A stretch of 64,000 nucleotides of DNA from JAFGUF01 sp040883315 (GTDB taxonomy: Bacteria; Bacillota; Clostridia; Christensenellales; UMGS416), in the NCBI GenBank assembly GCA_040883315.1, contig JBFLKU010000016.1, forward strand, positions 1 through 64,000, read 5' to 3'. How positions within the stretch are numbered: the first letter of the stretch is position 1; the number at the start of each line of letters is the position of its first letter. The translations under genes and the position numbers were made by a program. Of this stretch, positions 32,933 to 41,578 are shown in pieces. Below the pieces are notes generated by a model. It did no database searches. It was not told the DNA's origin and saw only the letters and a program-made list of their open reading frames with translations.

Positions 32933-34798
32933 CTATTGATTAATTCTCTTTATAAATTCATAATAGTTTTTTGACTTTATAAGTCTTTCCACTTTTCCAC
33001 CTGCACTAATAACATCAAAGAAACTTCTAAATATCTGCTTAACATTGTTGTCCTTTGTATTGCCTATATTTATCAGAAATACTAGCTGTACCTTTTCTCC
33101 GCTCCACTCTACCGGTTTTTTTAATATTCCTATTGCCGCAACATTTTCGCCAATGTTTGCATTTATAGCATGCGGTACCGCCACCATGTTTCCCAATGCC
33201 GTAGCGGAAATTTTTTCTCTCTCCAAAACTGCTTGAAAATATGTATCATTTGCATATCCGCTTTTATGCATCGTATCATATAGCTTTTTAATTGCCTCGT
33301 ATTTGTCAAAGGCCTCCATGTCCCTTACGAAAAGTGTCTCTTTGAACAAATTTATAAATTCATAGCTAATATTCTCACTATGCTCTATCTGCCTAATTAC
33401 TGTATTTATTTTCAGCACATCATAGTCTTTAAGCAAAGGGCTAATTATTACTATTGGTATATCATCACTTTCTGTCGTAACTGTTGAAATGATAATATCT
33501 GGTTTTTGAATGATGCCCTTGTCAATATCAAAAGGAGGAAAGAAACCTAGTATATTAAATTCAGGAAAATATCTCTTTATTTTCACTTCTAGAAGTTCAC
33601 TTGCCACTGTACCGGACTGGCATATTACTATTATGTCTCTTTTTTTTCTTTCTTCCTTTAGCGCGTCCTTTTCCATTTCACATGCAAAAAGCAGAACTAT
33701 ATCAGTTAAAACATCATCACTTATATTAAAATGTTCCTCGCTCTTCATATAGTTTGTGAAGCTTGCAGACATTTCAAAAGCCATAGGATATTCTCTTTTT
33801 ATATCATCTAAAAAATATTCGCTGGAACTGATAATTGAATTCTTGCACAGTATATTTGTCAGCTTTTCCTTAGTTTCTGATGAAAAATCATATTCAAAAG
33901 TAAAGCTGACATTTTCTATTGCTTTTTCTACTGTTTCCTCAATTTCGCCTCTGCCTTCGCCGCACACATTTCCATAGACTATTCTGCCTAGATTATATCT
34001 AATAAATTCACTCTCTATGTTATCTATATCTATCTCTCCACGAGAAATATTTATAATTTCTTCCAAGAATTCATCAATATATTTTTTCTTCTCAGAAAAT
34101 TTTTCTATTCCAAATCCTTCTGATATTCTGAAAAAGGTTATTGCCAAAAATAAACTAACTGCAGTAAATTCATCTCCTGATAGATTAACGCGGTGCTTTT
34201 CCGCTGCATCACGAATTATCTTATTTGCTTCTTCAAGCCTTAAATTTATACTTTCGCTTAGCTCTTTTTTTTCTGAATAGTATGTATTTGCAGAACTAGA
34301 GAAAAAATCTTTATATATTTTTCTTAGTTTGTTTTCATCACCAGATATGCAAAATACGTCTTCAGTTTTCTTAGCTAAATTGACATGTTTCTCTTTTAGT
34401 TTTTGCTCAACTTTAGAAAAATCTCTGTCTAGGGTAGATTTGCTTACATATAGCTGCTTCGATATCTTTTCCTTGGATACTCCATGAGGATTAATCAAAA
34501 GCTGTCTTATTATATGCTCCACTCTGTTTTCCGGCATTATTGGAACTCTGTAGCTCTGTTCCAAATCAATAAGATCTCTTGCTTTCTTCTTGCTTTCCTT
34601 TGGTATGAAATATCCTTTCCCTGTAAAGGAAAGTATCTCAATTTTGTCATCTGCCAGCTCTTTGTTCAGTTCGCTTACATCTGCTCTTATGGTTCTGGAT
34701 GTCACTCCAGCAACATTTGCCAGATATTGCCCAGTAATGCAGCTGTCATTATGCAAAAGCTCAGAAATTATTTTATTTTTTCTGTCGCTCAGATACAT
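32933..34798 (-). CDS. BglG/MtlR-type PRD transcription activator
   Basis: This protein of about 621 residues has two N-terminal helix-turn-helix regions (about 1-60 with GQYLANVAGVTSRTIRADVSELN, and about 80-140 with KEKISKQLYVSKSTLDRDFSKVE). Two PRD domains cover about 160-370, with H-R and DE-F regulatory patches. A IIB-like domain has Cys in IIVICQSGTVASEL, and a C-terminal IIA-like domain has His in VAVPHAINANIG. It is expected to activate the operon when the PTS is working on its sugar. The ATG at 34798 is chosen since a GAGGTG site lies seven bases upstream; the listed upstream ATG does not have one. Confidence 0.9.
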   Translation of the reverse strand: MYLSDRKNKIISELLHNDSCITGQYLANVAGVTSRTIRADVSELNKELADDKIEILSFTGKGYFIPKESKKKARDLIDLEQSYRVPIMPENRVEHIIRQLLINPHGVSKEKISKQLYVSKSTLDRDFSKVEQKLKEKHVNLAKKTEDVFCISGDENKLRKIYKDFFSSSANTYYSEKKELSESINLRLEEANKIIRDAAEKHRVNLSGDEFTAVSLFLAITFFRISEGFGIEKFSEKKKYIDEFLEEIINISRGEIDIDNIESEFIRYNLGRIVYGNVCGEGRGEIEETVEKAIENVSFTFEYDFSSETKEKLTNILCKNSIISSSEYFLDDIKREYPMAFEMSASFTNYMKSEEHFNISDDVLTDIVLLFACEMEKDALKEERKKRDIIVICQSGTVASELLEVKIKRYFPEFNILGFFPPFDIDKGIIQKPDIIISTVTTESDDIPIVIISPLLKDYDVLKINTVIRQIEHSENISYEFINLFKETLFVRDMEAFDKYEAIKKLYDTMHKSGYANDTYFQAVLEREKISATALGNMVAVPHAINANIGENVAAIGILKKPVEWSGEKVQLVFLINIGNTKDNNVKQIFRSFFDVISAGGKVERLIKSKNYYEFIKRINQ

Positions 34799-34977
34799 TT
34801 CTTCACACCTCGGCATCAATCTTCTAAATACATTATACTTTATTAGTCATCAAGTTTAAAGAGATTATTTTTCCTTAGCATATTAGGAAATGTGAATTTT
34901 TTCTGGTTTTCCGGCAAAATGAAAAAACATTTCTTTTTGTGAAATGTCTTTGCATAAAGTATTGTGTTTAATATTTT

Positions 34978-35853
34978 TTATTTAATAAAGCTGAAATCGG
35001 ATACGTCACCGAGGCTATATTCACTTTTAGAATACCCTTTGTCATTCATCCATTGCATAACACTTTTAAAATCGGCTTCGTTGGATTTTTTTGCTTTGTT
35101 ATATTTCGGCAGAGTATAGCCATCAAACATATCCTCAGAAAAGCCTATACTGTCCGTCAAAATTCCTTTAAATTCGTCTACTGAAGAGCTGTTTATTATG
35201 TCTACTGCTTCATTATACGCCATGTAAAATGCTTTAATATCCTTTGCTTCAAGTGCATCTGCATTAAATGCATGGACACCCGGAAACAGATTCATATCAT
35301 TGCTATATGCTAATACTTTTGCATCCATAGGAACAGATGCCAACGGCTCTGGAAGCACTGCCATATCCAGTTCCTTGGTGTTTAGAAGCTCCAGGCGTAC
35401 AGGCACAGCAGGCACATAAATAATTTCATATTCTTTATCTGTATTTTCAATGTATTTTTCAGCCACATACTCAATCACAGTGTTTTTGCTCACACCAATT
35501 GTTTTTCCATCGTCAACCACGGAAATCACCTTGAAATTTGTAATATCTTCAGTAGTTATTTTTATATCGAAGCCAGCATCATTTAGGAAAATGACAGATA
35601 ACATGTCTGTTGCCACGCCGTCTAGCTCACCGGTTTGAAATGCTGTGTCTCTGTCAACGGCACTCCTGAAAATTGTTACATCAACATTTAACCCATATTT
35701 TTCAAATATGCCGCTCTCTTTTGCATATATTATTGGCAAAATATTTTCGCTGGGCATTACTCCGATTTTTAAATTATTATCTTTTTCTTGTTTGCAGGAT
35801 ATGCCACATAAAATAAGAGCCAGAGCCAGCAAAACCAAAATTATTTTTTTCAT
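34978..35853 (-). CDS. solute-binding lipoprotein (NMT1/THI5-like)
   Basis: This 291-residue protein has a lipoprotein signal with lipobox CGISC (residues 16-20) and the NMT1/THI5-like fold: KIGVMPSENILPIIYAKESGIFEKYGLNVDV, GELDGVATDM, then KTIGVSKNTVIEYVAEKY and LDMAVLPEPLAS (residue landmarks). This family carries thiamine precursors, sulfonates and other small aromatic or heterocyclic acids to ABC importers. It is divergent from the ubiX-ubiD-UbiA-ABC genes, and together with the ATPase and permease it makes a complete importer. The substrate is inferred to be an aromatic acid used by the adjacent enzymes. Confidence 0.85.
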   Translation of the reverse strand: MKKIILVLLALALILCGISCKQEKDNNLKIGVMPSENILPIIYAKESGIFEKYGLNVDVTIFRSAVDRDTAFQTGELDGVATDMLSVIFLNDAGFDIKITTEDITNFKVISVVDDGKTIGVSKNTVIEYVAEKYIENTDKEYEIIYVPAVPVRLELLNTKELDMAVLPEPLASVPMDAKVLAYSNDMNLFPGVHAFNADALEAKDIKAFYMAYNEAVDIINSSSVDEFKGILTDSIGFSEDMFDGYTLPKYNKAKKSNEADFKSVMQWMNDKGYSKSEYSLGDVSDFSFIK

Positions 35854-35951
35854 ATATCTCCTTTACGTTTCATTCAGTGTGTAGTAGAATTAATTACTAT
35901 AGTATATATTGTCTAAGTAAATAATATAACAAATTAAGCAAGTGGTGTAAA

Positions 35952-36506
35952 GTGAAAAAGATAGTATTAGCAATTACAGGTGCAAGCGGCACAATATACG
36001 GCATCCGAATTCTAGAGGAGCTGAAGAAAAACAAAGTTGAAACACATGTTGTTTTTTCTGATGCTGCAAATACAACTATGAAATTAGAAACAGACTACGA
36101 TCTATCATATATTGAAAATCTAGCAGACTTTTTCTATAGCAATGCAGATGTTCATTCTGCCATCGCCAGCGGATCATTTATTACAGATGGTATGATTGTA
36201 GCACCTTGCTCTATAAAAACCCTTTCTGGAATAGCAAACTGCTACAGCGAAAATCTAATACAGCGTGCAGCAGATGTGACATTAAAAGAGCATAGAAATC
36301 TGGTTTTGATGGTTCGTGAAACACCTTTTCATCTTGGGCATATTGAGCTGATGAGAAAGGCTTCCCAGATTGGTGCAATTATTTTGCCTCCTGTCACTGC
36401 AATGTATACAAAGCCAGAAACAGTTGATGATATTGTAAACCATACGGTAGGCAAAGCATTGGATTTGATGAAAATAGAAAACAACATTTATAAGAGATGG
36501 AAATAA
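35952..36506 (+). CDS. ubiX: UbiX-type flavin prenyltransferase
   Basis: This 184-residue protein has KIVLAITGASGTIYGIRIL at the N-terminus, IVAPCSIKTLSGIANCYSENLIQRAADVTLKEHRNLVLMVRETP and LPPVTAMYTKPETVDDIV as landmarks. UbiX makes prenylated FMN, the cofactor for UbiD-type decarboxylases, and here it lies 1 bp before ubiD. The start is a GTG at 35952 with a GGTG site upstream. It is divergent from the binding-protein gene, with 98 bp between them that should hold both promoters. Confidence 0.94.
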   Translation: MKKIVLAITGASGTIYGIRILEELKKNKVETHVVFSDAANTTMKLETDYDLSYIENLADFFYSNADVHSAIASGSFITDGMIVAPCSIKTLSGIANCYSENLIQRAADVTLKEHRNLVLMVRETPFHLGHIELMRKASQIGAIILPPVTAMYTKPETVDDIVNHTVGKALDLMKIENNIYKRWK

Positions 36507-36507
36507 T

Positions 36508-37950
36508 ATGGCATATAAAGATATACAAGAATTTATAAAAGCCCTGGAAGATAGCGACCAGCTAATCAGGATAAGCGAAGAAGTAAGCAGCGATTTAGAA
36601 ATCACCGAAATAGCTGATAGAGTATCCAAGGCATATGGAAAAGCACTGCTTTTTGAAAAAGTTAAAGGCTCTAAATACCCTGTTGCTATTAATCTGATGG
36701 GAACATACGAAAGAATGTCCATGGCATTAGGTGTAGAAGACTTTGATGAGATAGCTCAAGACATTCAGGACTTTATGAATGTAAATGGATATATGACCTT
36801 GAAGGGCAAAGTAAAAGCTATTCCGAAGGCCGTCAGAATACTAAACGTTCCTACGAAAAAGGTTTTGAATGCTCCATGCCAAGAAGTGGTGGAAGAGCCG
36901 GATTTAGATACAATTCCCATATTGAAGTGTTGGCCAGATGACGGTGGAAAATTTGTCACACTGCCTTTGGTAATCACGAAAGACCCTATAACAAATCAAC
37001 AAAATATGGGCATGTACAGGCTGCAGGTTTACGATAAGAAAACTACCGGCATGCATTGGCATCTGCACAAGGACGGCAAAGAAATATATGAGGAATACAG
37101 AAAACTTGGCAGCAAAATGCCTGTTTCTGTCGCTATTGGCTGCGACCCAGCCACTATATATTCCGCTACTGCTCCCCTGCCAAAGATGATTGATGAGATG
37201 CTTTTTGCTGGCTTCATTCGCAAAAAATCGGTTCCTGTTGTAAAATGCATCACAAATGATTTATATGTTCCTGCTAATGCAGAATTTATTCTGGAAGGAT
37301 ACGTTGACCTAGATGAATTGAGAGAAGAAGGACCATTTGGAGACCATACCGGCTATTATTCATTGAAGGATATGTTCCCTGTGTTTCACATAGAAAAGAT
37401 AACCCGAAAGAAAAGCCCTGTGTATCCTGCTACGATAGTTGGAAAGCCACCAATGGAAGACTGCTACATGGCAAAAGCTACCGAAAGGATTTTCCTTCCT
37501 CTGCTAAAAATGACCTGCCCTGAGATTGTGGATATGAATCTGCCTTTGGAGGGTGTATTCCACAATTGTGCTATTGTATCTATTAAAAAGAAATTCCCTA
37601 AGCATGCACAAAAAGTGATGAATTCACTCTGGGGTATGGGACAAATGATGTATACAAAAATGATAATTATTGTTGATGAAAACATTGATGTGCATGATTT
37701 ATCTACGGTGGCATGGAAAGTTTTCAATAATATTGATGCAAAGCGAGATTTGGTGATATCAGAAGGCCCTCTGGATACCCTTGATCATGCTTCAAATACA
37801 AAGCACTACGGCTATAGGCTGGGAATAGACGCTACAAAGAAACTAGAATCTGAAGGACACACCAGAGAATGGCCGGATGACATAGAGATGAGCGAAGAGA
37901 TAAAAAAAATGGTTGATGAAAAATGGCAGAATTACGGAATAAAATTATAA
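36508..37950 (+). CDS. ubiD: UbiD-type decarboxylase
   Basis: This 480-residue protein has the UbiD catalytic region LREEGPFGDHTGYYSL, together with the N-terminal RYEEVLEKGYA-like segment EKVKGSKYPVAINLMG and KCWPDDGGKFVTLPLV. It removes a carboxyl group from an aromatic substrate using prenylated FMN from UbiX. In the futalosine menaquinone pathway a UbiD-type enzyme follows a UbiA-type prenyltransferase. It lies between ubiX and the UbiA-type gene and overlaps the latter by 28 bp. The substrate is not proven. Confidence 0.93.
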   Translation: MAYKDIQEFIKALEDSDQLIRISEEVSSDLEITEIADRVSKAYGKALLFEKVKGSKYPVAINLMGTYERMSMALGVEDFDEIAQDIQDFMNVNGYMTLKGKVKAIPKAVRILNVPTKKVLNAPCQEVVEEPDLDTIPILKCWPDDGGKFVTLPLVITKDPITNQQNMGMYRLQVYDKKTTGMHWHLHKDGKEIYEEYRKLGSKMPVSVAIGCDPATIYSATAPLPKMIDEMLFAGFIRKKSVPVVKCITNDLYVPANAEFILEGYVDLDELREEGPFGDHTGYYSLKDMFPVFHIEKITRKKSPVYPATIVGKPPMEDCYMAKATERIFLPLLKMTCPEIVDMNLPLEGVFHNCAIVSIKKKFPKHAQKVMNSLWGMGQMMYTKMIIIVDENIDVHDLSTVAWKVFNNIDAKRDLVISEGPLDTLDHASNTKHYGYRLGIDATKKLESEGHTREWPDDIEMSEEIKKMVDEKWQNYGIKL

Positions 37951-38795
37951 AAAAAATCAAGTATTATGCAGAAGCTGTTATGTTTTCGCACACTGTTTTT
38001 TCACTCACCTTTGCACTTCTCGCTATGGTAGTAGCTGCAAATGGGCTGCCGAATGCAAGAACTATTTTCTTTATTCTCCTTGCCTTGGTTTCCGGTAGAA
38101 CTGGTGCCAATGCAATAAATAGAGTGATAGACAGAAAATATGATAAAAAGAACGAGAGAACAAGCGATAGGCATCTTCCAAGTGGCAAGGTACAGCCTTA
38201 TGAGCTTGTTTTGCTAACAGTTGCATGCTATGCAGTCTTTGTTTTCAGCGCATATATGCTAAATCCACTGTGTTTTTTTCTGTCTCCAGTTGCAATTTTG
38301 CTATTCACTATCTATTCCTATACAAAGAGATTTACTTTCTTATGTCACCTCGTTTTGGGCTTCACCTGTGCCGGCGCTCCTGTAGGCGCTTGGTTTGCAG
38401 TTACCGGCGAATTTTCGCTGATACCTTTTATTTTGGCATGTGCTGTTATGCTTTGGATTGCAGGATTTGATATTATATACGGAACACAAGACATAGAATT
38501 TGATCGAGCAAATAATCTTTTTTCCATTCCCCAAACATTTGGTTTAAAATGGTCTTTAATTATAGCAAAAGCATTCCATTTTTTAATGATTATTATTCTG
38601 GCCGCATTTGGCTACATCGTGAAAATGGGCTGGCTATACTACGTTGGGCTTGTTGCTGCAACAGGTTTGCTTTTTCTTCAACACAACATTGTGAATCCTA
38701 AAGATAAAAGATTAATGAAAATAGCTTCGTACAATTTGAATCAGATTATAAGCATAATAATCTGCGTGTGCGGTATAGTGGATGTGTGGGTATAG
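37923..38795 (+). CDS. UbiA-type aromatic prenyltransferase (MqnP-like)
   Basis: This 290-residue protein has about eight membrane segments. It carries the two Asp-rich motifs of UbiA prenyltransferases: NRVIDRKYDKKNERT (about residues 60-75) and DIIYGTQDIEFDRANNLFS (about 175-195). It transfers a prenyl chain to an aromatic acid at the membrane. Its place after ubiX and ubiD fits MqnP of the late futalosine route, or a UbiA for 4-hydroxybenzoate; the sequence does not decide. It overlaps ubiD by 28 bp and is followed after 2 bp by the ABC ATPase gene. Confidence 0.88.
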   Translation: MAELRNKIIKKIKYYAEAVMFSHTVFSLTFALLAMVVAANGLPNARTIFFILLALVSGRTGANAINRVIDRKYDKKNERTSDRHLPSGKVQPYELVLLTVACYAVFVFSAYMLNPLCFFLSPVAILLFTIYSYTKRFTFLCHLVLGFTCAGAPVGAWFAVTGEFSLIPFILACAVMLWIAGFDIIYGTQDIEFDRANNLFSIPQTFGLKWSLIIAKAFHFLMIIILAAFGYIVKMGWLYYVGLVAATGLLFLQHNIVNPKDKRLMKIASYNLNQIISIIICVCGIVDVWV

Positions 38796-38797
38796 CA

Positions 38798-39508
38798 ATG
38801 ATAAATATTAAAAATCTCTCCTTTAGATACAATGAAAATGATATAATAAAAAATCTGAATGCCATTTTTGACTCTAATACATCTATAATAGGAAAATCCG
38901 GGTGCGGCAAAACAACTCTGCTTCATCTTATATCTGGAATTCTAAATCCTGCTGAAGGCAAAATCAGCATAAACGATAAGGACAATTCATACTATAAAAA
39001 CGAAATTGGTCTTGTTATGCAAAAAGGCGGCGTTTTTCCTTATAAAACAGTATATGAAAATATTTCTCTTGGTCTGCAAGTGAAAAAAGAAAAAAATATT
39101 GACGAAAAAGTCTGCAAAGTTGCCAAAAAACTAGGGCTACTAGATAAACTAGGAAAATATCCAAAGGAATTAAGCGGAGGTCAAGTTCAGCGTACAGCTT
39201 TAGGTAGAATGCTATGTATGAGTCCTAAAATACTGCTGCTTGATGAGCCCTTTTCATCTCTTGACGAAATCACACGCCAAAAGCTTCAAGACGAGATTAT
39301 CAAAATCTCTAACGATGAAGGAATATTAGTTATTACAGTTACACACAGCATACAGGAGGCTGTGATACTTGGCAAAAAATTGATAGCAATGGGCAGCGAT
39401 GGCAGTATTGTAAAAGAATATGATACGCAAAAATATATTGAGAGAGATATAGACTATTTCAACAAGTGTATAGAAATAGACAAGGAGATAAGGAGCATAT
39501 TAATATGA
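38798..39508 (+). CDS. ABC transporter ATPase
   Basis: This protein of about 236 residues has Walker A GKSGCGKTT, signature LSGGQVQRTALG, Walker B ILLLDEPF and the switch histidine in VTVTHS. It fits the TauB/SsuB/ThiZ-type group of importers. The ATG at 38798 is preferred because it lies 2 bp after the UbiA stop. It pairs with the permease (overlapping stop and start, ATATGA) and the divergent binding protein. Confidence 0.92.
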   Translation: MINIKNLSFRYNENDIIKNLNAIFDSNTSIIGKSGCGKTTLLHLISGILNPAEGKISINDKDNSYYKNEIGLVMQKGGVFPYKTVYENISLGLQVKKEKNIDEKVCKVAKKLGLLDKLGKYPKELSGGQVQRTALGRMLCMSPKILLLDEPFSSLDEITRQKLQDEIIKISNDEGILVITVTHSIQEAVILGKKLIAMGSDGSIVKEYDTQKYIERDIDYFNKCIEIDKEIRSILI

Positions 39509-40236
39509 GTAAAAAAAGATATATCTACGGAATATTAATTTTGCTTATCATTTGGAAGTGCTTAAATGTTTTTTATGATAGCAGGCTTATCCCCGATCCT
39601 TTGGATACTGTTATTTATGCATTTTCAAATTTAAATGCTCTTTCTGTTAATTCAGCATACAGCATGTTCAGGTTATTAAGTGCTATAGTTTTGGTTATAA
39701 TTATCGGCATGCCTCTTGGGGTTCTTTTAGGCAGATCAAAAAAAATCGATAACATCGTTTCTCCTGTAATATATGCAATATACCCTATACCAAAGATAGC
39801 CTTTCTATCAGTAATTATGCTGCTTTTTGGCCTTGGAAATTCATCTAAAATTATATTGATATTTTTCATATTAATCTTTCAAATGGTTCTCTCTGTTCGA
39901 GACGGAGTAAAAAATATAGAAGATGAAGTATATTTTTCTGTTTACAATTTGTCGCTAAGCAAAATACAAACTTTTAAGCATATAATATTCCCCAGCATAC
40001 TGCCAAACCTTTTTACCAGCTTAAGAATAGGCATTGCTACTAGTTTTTCTGTGCTTTTTCTAGCAGAAAATTACGCAACGCAATACGGACTAGGATATTT
40101 TATTATGGATAGCTGGATAATGGCAAACTACATAAGAATGTTTGCAGGAATACTAGCAATCAGCTTTTGGGGCAGCTGCCTATTTTTGATTGTTAATCTG
40201 CTGGAAAGAAAACTCTGTAAATATAATTTCATATAA
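39505..40236 (+). CDS. ABC transporter permease
   Basis: This protein of about 243 residues has six membrane helices and the coupling motif region (SLSKIQTFKHIIFPSILPNLFTSLRIGIATSFSVLF), with the EAA-type loop near residues 150-180. It belongs to the TauC/SsuC/ThiX-like permeases. The ATG at 39505 overlaps the ATPase stop and has an AAGGAG site nine bases upstream. It is the last gene of the ubiX operon and is followed by a bidirectional terminator. Confidence 0.92.
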   Translation: MSKKRYIYGILILLIIWKCLNVFYDSRLIPDPLDTVIYAFSNLNALSVNSAYSMFRLLSAIVLVIIIGMPLGVLLGRSKKIDNIVSPVIYAIYPIPKIAFLSVIMLLFGLGNSSKIILIFFILIFQMVLSVRDGVKNIEDEVYFSVYNLSLSKIQTFKHIIFPSILPNLFTSLRIGIATSFSVLFLAENYATQYGLGYFIMDSWIMANYIRMFAGILAISFWGSCLFLIVNLLERKLCKYNFI

Positions 40237-40244
40237 TACAATAA

Positions 40245-40286
40245 TAAAAAAAGAGACACTACGATTTTAATGTGTCTCTTTTACAA
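40245..40286. terminator. bidirectional terminator
   Basis: GAGACAC (40253-40259) and GTGTCTC (40272-40278) form a stem that extends with flanking A and T pairs. T-rich runs follow on both strands. It lies between the converging permease and PilO-like genes. Confidence 0.75.
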
Positions 40287-40305
40287 TTTATTCTTATTTC
40301 ATATC

Positions 40306-40947
40306 TTATGGAACGAATGGGTTCTTTCCATCAACTGGAAGCGGTATTTCAAATGGCTGCTGTTCACGCACTTCCATATCCTCATCTTCATAAAATGAGT
40401 AAAACTCAATAGTAAATCCGACGTTCAAATAATACCCTTCTTTAAGCTGTGAGTAAAAATCCATTGAATCCTCTGTATACATAACGTCCATTGATACTAC
40501 TTGATTTGCCATTGTTAAAGCAGAAAAGCTATCCAAAATGTATAACAAATGTTCATAGTCGGTAGAAAAATTTATATCTACCTTGTTTTTTTGAAAATTC
40601 TCATACTCTTCAACACTATTGTTAAATACAACAACCAAAGTCGCACCATTATCATTCAGTATATTTGTAATTTCTACCAATTGAAGCGGCTCGCTAACGC
40701 CTCTTGGAATATTTTCGTTTTTAGAAGCGATTTCATTTTTTAGCTCTTCAATCTGTTGATTCAATGTTCCAATTTGGGCTATTTGACCTTGCATAGAAAT
40801 AATCTGTATGTTTTTCTGCTCAATAGAAATCTTAGAATTATTTATTGAATCTAAAGTAGGTGTCAAGAAATAAACATAGTATGCAGCAAAAGTAATTACG
40901 AACAAAACTAGTACAATTAAAATTCCTTCTTTTTTATTTATTTTCAT
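40306..40947 (-). CDS. pilO: PilO-like type IV pilus assembly protein
   Basis: This protein of about 213 residues has an N-terminal membrane helix (about 8-28), a coiled-coil (about 35-75, with repeated Q, I and L heptads) and a ferredoxin-like C-terminal domain. Its place after PilM and PilN and its topology fit PilO, which with PilN joins PilM to the pilus machine. The frame is open upstream, but the ATG at 40947 lies 1 bp after the PilN stop and has a GGGAGG site. Sequence identity to PilO is low, so the name rests on context. Confidence 0.72.
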   Translation of the reverse strand: MKINKKEGILIVLVLFVITFAAYYVYFLTPTLDSINNSKISIEQKNIQIISMQGQIAQIGTLNQQIEELKNEIASKNENIPRGVSEPLQLVEITNILNDNGATLVVVFNNSVEEYENFQKNKVDINFSTDYEHLLYILDSFSALTMANQVVSMDVMYTEDSMDFYSQLKEGYYLNVGFTIEFYSFYEDEDMEVREQQPFEIPLPVDGKNPFVP

Positions 40948-40948
40948 T

Positions 40949-41578
40949 TTAATTGCCTCCCTCTTGCGTTGTACCATCTGCAGAAGTTTCATCAACCATT
41001 TCTTCAGGTTCACTCAAATCATATACTAAATAAATTGAAGACAATACTCCGCTTTCTCCCAATGCTCTTTCTTCTTCATTTAGTATTACTGTAGTTGGGC
41101 TCGACCCGCTAATATTTATTTGAGTGAAATTGCCAGTTCTTTCTAGCTCAAGCGCATATTGTGCAACCTGATAGTTATCTTGTGCAATTACGTCTACTAT
41201 CAAAACGATATCCGAATTATCTATAGATAAAATACGTACTCCCTCTGGACATGTGCTCTGCAGTATCTGCATTGCATCAATAGCATTAAATTTGCTGAAG
41301 TTCATTTCTCCTGCAGATTCTTTTTCTTGCTGCAGCAATTGAAACTCCAGCTTTAGAGCTTCATATTCATCCACCTGAGGCTGCATTTGTTCTATTTGGC
41401 TGGTTAATTGATTTTCTATAATAATAAATCCTTCTTTTATTCCCTTCGGTATCATTATAGCTAATACCAAAATAATTACATAGAAAACAGCCACTAAAAT
41501 TATAACTGTCAAGCCTTTAGACTGTTTTGGTCCTGCATTCTTCCGTGGGATTAGATTAATGTCTCTCTTCATAATCAA
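40949..41578 (-). CDS. pilN: PilN-like type IV pilus assembly protein
   Basis: This 209-residue protein starts with KRDINLIPRKN, the conserved PilN motif that binds PilM, then a membrane helix (about 24-44), a coiled-coil (about 50-95) and a ferredoxin-like domain. The acidic C-terminal tail (EEMVDETSADGTTQEGGN) is unusual. It overlaps PilM by 4 bp. Confidence 0.82.
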   Translation of the reverse strand: MIMKRDINLIPRKNAGPKQSKGLTVIILVAVFYVIILVLAIMIPKGIKEGFIIIENQLTSQIEQMQPQVDEYEALKLEFQLLQQEKESAGEMNFSKFNAIDAMQILQSTCPEGVRILSIDNSDIVLIVDVIAQDNYQVAQYALELERTGNFTQINISGSSPTTVILNEEERALGESGVLSSIYLVYDLSEPEEMVDETSADGTTQEGGN

